In this document: positions 15,901 through 27,069 of the stretch, piece by piece
How positions within the stretch are numbered: the first letter of the stretch is position 1
Layout of the letters: the number at the start of each line of letters is the position of its first letter
Assembly (NCBI GenBank): GCA_032718475.1
Contig: JAUCBJ010005050.1
Location: 1 to 64,000 of the forward strand
DNA: 64,000 bases
Origin: Nemertoderma westbladi
Taxonomy: Eukaryota > Xenacoelomorpha > Nemertodermatida > Nemertodermatidae
Direction of reading: 5' to 3'
Notes under the pieces: model-generated
Database searches by the model: none
Told to the model about the DNA's origin: nothing
What the model saw: the letters and a program-made list of their open reading frames with translations, nothing else
Program-made: the position numbers and the translations under genes

Positions 15901-18900
15901 GGCTAGTAATGTAGACAAGGTCGGTGGAAGGTAATCAACCAACGGCTAGCCATGCAGACAAGGTCGGGGGAAGGTAATCAACCAACGGCTAGACATGCAG
16001 ACAAGGTCGGGGGAAGATAATCAACCAACGGCTAGTAATGTAGACAAGGTCGGTGGAAGGTAATCAACCAACGGCTAGTAATGTAGACAAGGTCGGTGGA
16101 AGGTAATCAACCAACGGCTAGCCATGCAGACAAGGTCGGGGGAAGGTAATCAACCAACGGCTAGCCATGCAGACAAGGTCGGGGGAAGGTAATCAACCAA
16201 CGGCTAGTAATGTAGACAAGGTCGGTGGAAGGTAATCAACCAACGGCTAGTAATGTAGACAAGGTCGGTGGAAGGTAATCAACCAACGGCTAGCCATGCA
16301 GACAAGGTCGGTGGAAGGTAATCAACCAACGGCTACCCATGCAGACAAGGTCGGGGGAAGGTAATCAACCAACGGCTAGCCATGCAGACAAGGTCGGTTG
16401 AAGGTAATCAACCAACGTCTAGACATGCAGACAAGGTCGGGGGAAGCTAATCAACCAACGGCTAGACATGCAGACAGGTCGGCTGAAGGTAATCAACCAA
16501 CGGCTAGACATGCAGACAAGGTCGGCTGAAGGTAATCAACCAACGGCTAGCCATGCAGACAAGGTCGGCTGAAGGTAATCAACCAACGGCTAGCCATGCA
16601 GACAAGGTCGGCTGAAGGTAATCAACCAACGGCTAGTAATGTAGACAAGGTCGGTGGAAGGTAATCAACCAACGGCTTTCCATTCAGACAAGGTCGGCGG
16701 AAGGTAATCAACCAACGGCTAGCCATGCAGACAAGGTCGGGGGAAGGTAATCAACCAACGGCTAGACATGCAGACAAGGTCGGCTGAAGGTAATCAACCA
16801 ACGGCTAGCCATGCAGACAAGGTCGGCTGAAGGTAATCAACCAACGGCTAGTAATGTAGACAAGGTCGGTGGAAGGTAATCCACCAACGGCTAGCCATGC
16901 AGACAAGGTCGCTGGAAGGTAATCAACCAACGGCTAGTAATGTAGACAAGGTCGGTGGAAGGTAATCAACCAACGGCTAGACATGCAGACAAGGTCGGGG
17001 AAAGGTAATCAACCAACGGCTAGACATGCAGACAGGTCGGCTGAAGGTAATCAACCAACGGCTAGTAATGTAGACAAGGTCGGTGGAAGGTAATCAACCA
17101 ACGGCTTTCCATTCAGACAAGGTCGGCTGAAGGTAATCAACCAACGGCTAGCCATGCAGACAAGGTCGGCTGAAGGTAATCAACCAACGGCTAGCCATGC
17201 AGACAAGGTCGGGGGAAGCTAATTAACCAACGGCTAGACATGCAGACAGGTCGGCTGAAGGTAATCAACCAAAGGCTAGCCATGCAGACAAGGTCGGCTG
17301 AAGGTAATCAACCAACGGCTAGCCATGCAGACAAGGTCGGCTGAAGGTAATCAACCAACGGCTAGTAATGTAGACAAGGTCGGTGGAAGGTAATCAACCA
17401 ACGGCTTTCCATTCAGACAAGGTCGGCTGAAGGTAATCAACCAACGGCTAGCCATGCAGACAAGGTCGGTGGAAGGTAATCAACCAACGGCTAGTAATGT
17501 AGACAAGGTCGGTGGAAGGTAATCAACCAACACCTAGCCATGCAGACAAGGTCGGGGGAAGGTAATCAACCAACGGCTAGTAATGTAGACAAGGTCGGTG
17601 GAAGGTAATCAACCAACGGCTAGACATGCAGACAAGGTCGGGGGAAGGTAATCAACCAACGGCTAGCCATGCAGACAAGGTCGGGGGAAGGTAATCAACC
17701 AACGGCTAGACATGCAGACAAGGTCGGGGGAAGGTAATCAACCAACGGCTAGACATGCAGACAAGGTCGGCGGAAGGTAATCAACCAACGGCTAGCCATG
17801 CAGACAAGGTCGGGGGAAGGTAATCAACCAACGGCTAGTAATGTAGACAAGGTCGGTGGAAGGTAATCAACCAACGGCTAGCCATGCAGACAAGGTCGGC
17901 TGAAGGTAATCAACCAACGGCTAGACATGCAGACAAGGTCGGCTGAAGGTAATCAACCAACGGCTAGCCATGCAGACAAGGTCGGCTGAAGGTAATCAAC
18001 CAACGGCTAGACATGCAGACAAGGTCGGTGGTAGGTAATCAACCAACGGCTAGACATGCAGACAAGGTCGGGGGAAGGTAATCAACCAACGGCTAGTAAT
18101 GTAGACAAGGTCGGTGGAAGGTAATCAACCAACGGCTAGACATGCAGACAAGGTCGGAGGAAGGTAATCAACCAACGGCTAGATATGCAGACAAGGTCGG
18201 GGGAAGGTAATCAACCAACGGCTAGCCATGCAGACAAGGTCGGCTGAAGGTAATCAACCAACGGCTAGCCATGCAGACAAGGTCGCTGGAAGGTAATCAA
18301 CCAACGGCTAGCCATGCAGACAAGGTCGGGGGAAGGTAATCAACCAACGGCTAGCCATGCAGACAAGATCGGGGGAAGGTAATCAACCAACGGCTAGCCA
18401 TGCAGACAAGGTCGGCTGAAGGTAATCAACCAACGGCTAGCCATGCAGACAAGGTCGCTGGAAGGTAATCAACCAACGGCTAGCCATGCAGACAAGGTCG
18501 GGGAAAGGTAATCAACCAACGGCTAGACATCCAGATAAGGTCGGCTGAAGGTAATCATCCAACGGCTAGACATCCAGATAAGGTCGGCTGAAGGTAATCA
18601 TCCAACGGCTAGCCATGCTGACAAGGTCGGCTGAAGGTAATCAACCAACGGCAGGCCATGCTGACAAGGTCGGCTGAAGGTAATCAACCAACGGCTAGAC
18701 ATGCAGACAAGGTCGGCTGAAGGTAATCAACCAACGGCTAGACAAGCAGACAAGGTCGGGGGAAGGTAATCAACCAACGGCTAGACATGCAGCCAAGGTC
18801 GGGGGAAGGTAATCAACCAACGGCTAGACATGCAGACAAGGTCGGGGGAAGGTAATCAACCAACGGTTAGCCATGCTGACAAGGTCGGCGGAAGGTAATC

Positions 18901-21900
18901 AACCAACGGCTAGCCATGCAGACAAGGTCGGCGGAAGGTAATCATCCAACGGCTAGACATGCAGACAAGGTCGGTTGAAGGTAATCAACCAACGGCTAGA
19001 CATGCAGACAAGGTCGGCTGAAGGTAATCAACCAACGGCTAGACATGCAGACAAGGTCGGCTGAAGGTAATCAACCAACGGCTAGACATGCAGACAAGGT
19101 CGGCTGAAGGTAATCAACCAACGGCTAGACATGCAGACAAGGTCGGCGGAAGGTAACCAACCAACGGCTAGACATGCAGACAAGGTCGTCTGAAGGTAAT
19201 CAACCAACGGCTAGACATGCAGACAAGGTCGAGGGAAGGCAATCAACCAACGGCTAGATATGCAGACAAGGTCGGGGGAAGGTAATCAACCAACGGCTAG
19301 ACATGCAGACAAGGTCGGGGGAAGGTAATCAACCAACGGCTAGACATGCAGACAAGGTCGGGGGAAGGTAATCAACCAACGGCTAGACATGCAGACAAGG
19401 TCGGGGGAAGGTAATCAACCAACGGCTAGCCATGCAGACAAGGTCAGCTGAAGGTAATCAACCAAAGGCTAGACATGCAGACAAGGTCGACTGAAGGTAA
19501 TCAACCAACGGCTAGACATGCAGACAAGGTCGGGGGAAGGTAATCAACCAACGGCTAGACATGCAGACAAGGTCAGCTGAAGGTAATCAACCAACGGCTA
19601 GACATGCAGACAAGGTCGGCGAAAGGTAATCAACCAACGGCTAGACATTCAGACAAGGTCGGCGGAAGGTAATCATCCAACGGCTAGCCATGCAGACAAG
19701 GTCGAGGGAAGGTAATCAACCAACGGCTAGACATGCAGACAAGGTCGGCGGAAGGTATTCAACCAACGGCTAGCCATGTAGACAAGGTCGGCTGAAGGTA
19801 ATCAACCAACGGCTAGACATGCAGACAAGGTCGGGGGAAGGTAATCAACCAACGGCTAGAAATGCAGACAAGGTCGGGGGAAGGTAATCAACCAATGGCT
19901 AGCCATGCAGACAAGGTCGGCGGACGGTTTTCAACCAACGGCTAGCCATGTAGACGAGGTCGGTGGAAGGTAATCAACCAAGGGCTAGCCATGCAGACAA
20001 GATCGGGGGAAGGTAATCAACCAACGGCTAGCCATGCAGACAAGGTCGGCTGAAGGTAATCAACCAACGGCTAGCAGACAAGGTTGGCTGAAGGTAATCA
20101 ACCAACGGCTAGACATGCAGACAAGGTCGGGGGAAGGTAATCAACCAACGGCTAGACATGCAGACAAGGTCGGCTGAAGGTGATCAACCAACGGCTAGAC
20201 ATGCAGACAAGGTCGGGGGAAAGTAATCAACCAAAGGTTAGCCATGCAGACAAGGTCGGGGGAAGGTAATCAACCAACGGCTTTCCATTCAGACAAGGTC
20301 GGCGGAAGGTAATCAACCAACGGCTAGCCATGCAGACAAGGTCGGGGGAAGGTAATCAACCAACGGCTAGTAATGTAGACAAGGTCGGTGGATGGTAATC
20401 AACCAACGGCTAGCCATGCAGACAAGGTCGGGGGAAGCTAATCAACCAACGGCTAGACATGCAGACAGGTCGGCTGAAGGTAATCAACCAACGGCTAGAC
20501 ATGCAGACAAGGTCGGCGGAAGGTAATCAACCAACGGCTAGTAATGTAGACAAGGTCGGTGGAAGGTAATCAACCAACGGCTAGCCATGCAGATAAGGTC
20601 GGGGGAAGCTAATCAACCAACGGCTAGACATGCAGACAGGTCGGCTGAAGGTAATCAACCAACGGCTAGACATGCAGACAAGGTCGGCGGAAGGTAATCA
20701 ACCAACGGCTAGACATGCAGACAAGGTCGGCTGAAGGTAATCAACCAACGGCTAGCCATGCAGACAAGGTCAGGGGAAGGTAATCAACCAACGGCTAGTA
20801 ATGTAGACAAGGTCGGTGGAAGGTAATCAACCAACGGCTAGCCATGCAGACAAGGTCGGGGGAAGGTAATCAACCAACGGCTAGTAATGTAGACAAGGTC
20901 GGTGGAAGGTAATCAACCAACGCCTAGACATGCAGACAAGGTCGGGGGAAGGTAATCAACCAACGGCTAGCCATGCAGACAAGGTCGGTGGAAGGTAATC
21001 AACCAACGGCTAGACATGCAGACAAGGTCGGGGGAAGGTAATCAACCAACGGCTAGCCATGCAGACAAGGTCGGCGGAAGGTAATCAACCAACGGCTAGC
21101 CATGCAGACAAGGTCGGGGGAAGGTAATCAACCAACGGCTAGACATGCAGACAAGGTCGGCGGAAGGTAATCAACCAACGGCTAGCCATGCAGACAAGGT
21201 CGGCTGAAGGTAATCAACCAACGGCTAGACATGCAGACAAGGTCGGCTGAAGGTAATCAACCAACGGCTAGCCATGCAGACAAGGTCGGCTGAAGGTAAT
21301 CAACCAACGGCTAGACATGCAGACAAGGTCGGCGGTAGGTAATCAACCAACGGCTAGACATGCAGACAAGGTCGGGGGAAGGTAATCAACCAACGGCTAG
21401 TAATGTAGACAAGGTCGGTGGAAGGTAATCAACCAACGGCTAGACATGCAGACAAGGTCGGAGGAAGGTAATCAACCAACGGCTAGATATGCAGACAAGG
21501 TCGGGGGAAGGTAATCAACCAACGGCTAGCCATGCAGACAAGGTCGGCTGAAGGTAATCAACCAACGGCTAGCCATGCAGACAAGGTCGCTGGAAGGTAA
21601 TCAACCAACGGCTAGCCATGCAGACAAGGTCGGGGGAAGGTAATCAACCAACGGCTAGCCATGCAGACAAGATCGGGGGAAGGTAATCAACCAACGGCTA
21701 GCCATGCAGACAAGGTCGGCTGAAGGTAATCAACCAACGGCTAGCCATGCAGACAAGGTCGCTGGAAGGTAATCAACCAACGGCTAGCCATGCAGACAAG
21801 GTCGGGGGAAGGTAATCAACCAACGGCTAGACATCCAGATAAGGTCGGCTGAAGGTAATCATCTAACGGCTAGCCATGCTGACAAGGTCGGCTGAAGGTA

Positions 21901-23803
21901 ATCAACCAACGGCAGGCCATGCTGACAATGTCGGCTGAAGGTAATCAACCAACGGCTAGACATGCAGACAAGGTCGGCTGAAGGTAATCAACCAACGGCT
22001 AGACAAGCAGACAAGGTCGGGGGAAGGTAATAAACCAACGGCTAGACATGCAGACAAGGTCGGGGGAAGGTAATCAACCAACGGCTAGACATGCAGACAA
22101 GGTCGGGGGAAGGTAATCAACCAACGGCTAGCCATGCTGACAAGGTCGGCGGAAGGTAATCAACCTACGGCTAGCCATGCAGACAAGGTCGGCGGAAGGT
22201 AATCATCCAACGGCTAGACATGCAGACAAGGTCGGTTGAAGGTAATCAACCAACGGCTAGACATGCAGACAAGGTCGGCTGAAGGTAATCAACCAACGGC
22301 TAGACATGCAGACAAGGTCGGCTGAAGGTAATCAACCAACGGCTAGACATGCAGACAAGGTCGGCTGAAGGTAATCAACCAACGGCTAGACATGCAGACA
22401 AGGTCGGCGGAAGGTAACCAACCAACGGCTAGACATGCAGACAAGGTCGTCTGAAGGTAATCAACCAACGGCTAGACATGCAGACATGGTCGGCTGAAGG
22501 TAATGAACCAACGGCTAGATATGCAGACAAGGTCGGGGGAAGGTAATCAACCAACGGCTAGACATGCAGACAAGGTCGGGGGAAGGTAATCAACCAACGG
22601 CTAGACATGCAGACAAGGTCGGGGGAAGGTAATCAACCAACGGCTAGACATGCAGACAAGGTCGGGGGAAGGTAATCAACCAACGGCTAGCCATGCAGAC
22701 AAGGTCAGCTGAAGGTAATCAACCAAAGGCTAGACATGCAGACAAGGTCGACTGAAGGTAATCAACCAACGGCTAGACATGCAGACAAGGTCGGGGGAAG
22801 GTAATCAACCAACGGCTAGACATGCAGACAAGGTCAGCTGAAGGTAATCAACCAACGGCTAGACATGCAGACAAGGTCGGCGAAAGGTAATCAACCAACG
22901 GCTAGACATTCAGACAAGGTCGGCGGAAGGTAATCATCCAACGGCTAGCCATGCAGACAAGGTCGAGGGAAGGTAATCAACCAACGGCTAGACATGCAGA
23001 CAAGGTCGGCGGAAGGTATTCAACCAACGGCTAGCCATGTAGACAAGGTCGGCTGAAGGTAATCAACCAACGGCTAGACATGCAGACAAGGTCGGGGGAA
23101 GGTAATCAACCAACGGCTAGAAATGCAGACAAGGTCGGGGGAAGGTAATCAACCAATGGCTAGCCATGCAGACAAGGTCGGCGGACGGTTTTCAACCAAC
23201 GGCTAGCCATGTAGACGAGGTCGGTGGAAGGTAATCAACCAAGGGCTAGCCATGCAGACAAGATCGGGGGAAGGTAATCAACCAACGGCTAGCCATGCAG
23301 ACAAGGTCGGCTGAAGGTAATCAACCAACGGCTAGCAGACAAGGTTGGCTGAAGGTAATCAACCAACGGCTAGACATGCAGACAAGGTCGGGGGAAGGTA
23401 ATCAACCAACGGCTAGACATGCAGACAAGGTCGGCTGAAGGTGATCAACCAACGGCTAGACATGCAGACAAGGTCGGGGGAAGGTAATCAACCAAAGGCT
23501 AGCCATGCAGACAAGGTCGGGGGAAGGTAATCAACCAACGGCTAGACATGCAGACAAGGTCGGGGGAAGGTAATCAACCAACGGCTAGACATGCAGACAA
23601 GGTCAGCTGAAGGTAATCAACCAACGGCTAGACATGCAGACAAGGTCGGCTGAAGGTAATTAACCAACGGCTAGCCATGCAGACAAAGTCGGCTGAAGGT
23701 AATCAACCAACGGCTAGACATGCAGACAAGGTCGGGGGAAGGTAATCAACCAACGGCTAGACATGCAGACAAGGTCGGCTAAAGGTAATCATCCAACGGC
23801 TAG
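9950..23803. repeat. satellite array, left part (43-bp unit, ~38-bp variant)
   Basis: About 13.8 kb of head-to-tail units whose core is GGTAATCAACCAACGGCTAG followed by (C/A)CATGCAGACAAGGTCG and a variable GCGG/GGGG/GCTG/GTGG block. A shorter unit lacks the CATG step (CTAGCAGACAAGG). The form TAATGTAGAC is nearly always followed by CGGTGG, so variants are inherited as linked blocks. Larger blocks are repeated too: the region 12.5-14.5 kb recurs at 18.1-20.1 and 21.4-23.4 kb. The array contains no durable reading frame, and at about 42 bp per unit it holds roughly 325 copies. Confidence 0.97.
23799..23803. other. target-site duplication GCTAG (left)
   Basis: GCTAG directly precedes the 5' LTR and recurs at 42,067-42,071 after the 3' LTR. 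Removing the element and one copy restores an uninterrupted satellite unit, so the element inserted into an existing array. Five-base duplications fit BEL/Pao integrases. Confidence 0.92.
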
Positions 23804-24971
23804 TGTAAAAGCTTTTGCGGATATAATCAGTCCCCTTGCCCGCAAGGTACCGTTATAGGTGTTTTAACGGACATAAAAGTCATTCTTCTATATGTGTGCT
23901 TTGGCGGACATGGTAAGGCATAAAACCCGCAATGCGTCAAATACTCTGGCACAGCTTAGCCTTGATGATTCAGATTACGACATCTAACAGCTGGTTGCTG
24001 GCATGGAAACGGCCATTGGACACATGTTTCTTTGTTTAGCTTAACAGCCAATCAGGGCGATATTTACTGTCGATGTGGAGATTTTCTACAGATCGTGCTA
24101 GGAGTGTTCAGTCTTACTGTTTTTCTTGATACTGTTGTGTTGTTTCTATCTAGGCCAAGAACACCGGCTCTAGAGTCAATTCGTTTCAGACTTTAGAAGA
24201 AACATTAGTAGGCTTAGATTATAGAGCGTATAACTGTTATCGGCACAGTCCAGTCTTAACGGCACATACATTGTCATATCATATCTTAACCTACCGTCTT
24301 AATGCTTTTACTGTTGTTATTATTTTGTATCAGTTGGTTGAATATTATTTGGAGAACATCTATAAAGAACCCAAATTTCCCAATTTTCTTGATACACTAC
24401 AGGTTAGAGAGACAGGTTACATATAGCGATTGCGACTTATATTATTGTGGTTTGTAGTGAATTTAATGCTATTTGATAAGCACTACATGAGTCAATTGCT
24501 GTTCTCTTTATATATGATAAAATTCATTGACAGTCGGCAAATTAGTGTGCAGTATTGTGCGTTACCGGTAGTGTGCATGATTGTGACTGATAACTAAGCA
24601 TTTCCTAAAGAATGCGCCTCATACGTGAATCATAAGCCTTACCGACTTACCGTTGTGTTTAGTATAAGTCATATCTCTGTTTACCTAGATAGACCGCCAC
24701 GTCCTAAAGGAACTGTTAATATTTCCCGAAAGTGAATAATATTAGTCAGAAATTATTTATTAACGATCAATCGAATAATACAGTAAGCTTACACTGCAAT
24801 AACAATCTAAGCCCTCCTAATCCAGTCTCCCGGGTATATCCAGCGGGTGAATGGACGCGCACTAGGCTGGTCGTGGTTAAATACTTGTCATTTTCTAAAG
24901 TCTATTTATAAACCAAAAGACATATAAATTTTGGCAGGTTAAACTGCTAAAGGTCTTCAAAAGCGCGTACA
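23804..24971 (+). repeat. BEL/Pao 5' LTR (1168 bp)
   Basis: Begins TGTAAAAGC and ends GCGTACA, matching the 3' LTR over its whole length. It lacks 21 bases present in the 3' LTR (near 24,873). A TATA-like TTTATATATGATAAAA at about 24,508 could be the promoter of the element. No TGG-starting primer site complementary to a tRNA 3' end is evident directly after the LTR, so the primer is unidentified. Confidence 0.95.
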
Positions 24972-27069
24972 ATAACAGTTATTTTTCTTTATTGCAGTAA
25001 GCAATAAAGTTAAAAGTACCGGTCGACCGGTAAACCTGAACCGGTACTGCTGTAGGTCCGTAGGCCCAACTGCCAGAATCGGTACTGCTGTAGGTCCATA
25101 GGCCTAACTGCCTGAACCGGTACTGCTGTAGGTCTGTAGGCCCAACTGTCCTAACCGGTACTTCCAGTATAAGTACATTAGTATTATTCGATTTTGATTA
25201 TTGTATACCGGTAGGTCTTAGTACTTAATCAGGGAATGGCCGCCCTGGTTTTTTATTGAGATTTTACTTATTTCTGTCGGTTTTATTTACATGTAAGTTA
25301 ATATTGAGCTGAAGACGTGTAAGTCTGCTCAGATTGTTCAGATAATTGTAGGCTGGACTGTTGTCTGACTGTTGTTGCTGACTGTCTGCACATACTGTAG
25401 TTTATTTAGGCTTGACAGTATTCTGCCAGCGTTTTAGTCTGTGTTTGTTTGTGTGGTCTGTTCAGGTACCGTAATAGTTATTACTCAGATATTTTGTAGG
25501 CTGGATTGTTGTCTAGCTATTATTAGGTCTGAAGAGATTGCTGCGTGTGTAGAGTTTGTCTGATAAAGTGCCAGTTAGTAAGTTGGGGCAGCCAGAGCTG
25601 TAAGGTCAATCCCCTCTTAAAGAATAGGTCGTACTACCGTGTTAGAACGCATACTAACTAACCATTTCGGAATCTGCACATACGGTAGTTTATTTAGGCT
25701 TGGTGGTAGTCTGCCAGCGTTTGGTTTGTATTTTGTTTGAGTATTCTGTACGGGTAGCGTAATATTTATTATTCAGAGTTTATGCGATTATTCGCAACAT
25801 TCATGTCCCCAAGTTTATTCCTACAGTAATTGTGCTTGTTACACATACCGTTATAGTTAAATTAACCCCGGTACTACACGGGCTGCTTGGCGTAGGTAAA
25901 GACTGGTGACTTTGTGCTCCGGTCACTCCAGCAGATGCCGTGGTTCTTTTAACTGTTCAAGTATATTTAACTACTGATTATTTGTTGTACCAGTACTTGT
26001 ACCTAATTTAGGGTTTAGTGTACAGTGCTTTCCGAAGGTAATTAGTGTGTAGGCAGTATATTTGTGTTGTAAAGTGGTTAATAGGCACGTTGGATCTGGT
26101 AGTCCGCGGTTATTAACTTCCAGGTAGGAACACTCCATGATACATAACGTAGTACCTATAACGATACGGCTATAGGTCGTCAGGCGGTGGTATTTTCCTA
26201 TCTGGACAGTGCAATATATTTACTACTACTTATTATTTTCAAATACCGTAGTACCCTGTCCATTGTAATAACCAGAATTCTAACCCTTTGTTAGGCTGGT
26301 TTGTAGACTTCCTGTAAAATTACCCTAAAAATTTGAACGTAATATTTTGTTGTGTTTAATTAGAGATTTAATCTCACCCGTATCGTAAGTAATTTGTAGT
26401 ATTAAGTAACTTAGGTAAATTAGAATTATCTGTTTTAGTGTCCCATAAGTAGCACTTCACGGAGAGCGCACAGCTTCTGTGTAGTGACTTCCCCCAGAAA
26501 TAATAACATTTATTTCAAATATTGACAAAACCCATTTTAAACGGGTATATAAATATTATAAATCAACTCAAACGATTTATAAATAGTAGGCCTGCCATAC
26601 AACAACTAGGTCTCAATATCAGTTGGACTACTGCTTAAATAACGGTAATAAAGTAAGTTAAAGTAACCAAGTAACCCTAAAATATTCAGAAATTCAATTA
26701 TTCTAAAATAATTGACATACCGGTATTTACCATAGGCTTATTATATTTATTTCTATAAATTTGGGCTGAAATCATACCGGTATTCTGTAATTAATTCTAG
26801 TTCATAATTATACTTATATATACTATAAGTGTAAGCTGCATACCGGTATTCACGATAGGCCTATTATATATTTATATATATTTGTGCTAAAATTATATAC
26901 CGGTACTCTGTGACAAACCTAGTTTACAATACTTATATATACTATAAGTGTATACCGGTATTCTAATATACTGCAATAAATTACCGGTACTAGGCCAACG
27001 GTCATACTGAATTACTAGACTTGCTTTAACTGTAACTATAGCAGTAAGCATTCAACTGTATAACTAAAC
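24972..27069 (+). other. BEL/Pao leader with internal tandem duplications
   Basis: A 2.1-kb untranslated leader. It contains three ~50-bp copies of a CCGGTACTGCTGTAGGTC unit (25,015-25,165); a diverged ~180-200-bp direct repeat (about 25,345-25,500 and 25,500-25,790, sharing GTAGTTTATTTAGGCTTG); and a ~120-bp tandem duplication (about 26,715-26,835 and 26,836-26,955, sharing ACTTATATATACTATAAGTG). ACCGGTA palindromes are frequent. TTTCTTTATTGCAG at about 24,983-24,996 resembles a splice acceptor. Confidence 0.7.

Noticed and set aside
24972..25000. tRNA primer-binding site of the BEL/Pao element
   Set aside because: The bases after the 5' LTR do not begin with TGG or match a tRNA 3' end that I can recognise, so I did not annotate one.
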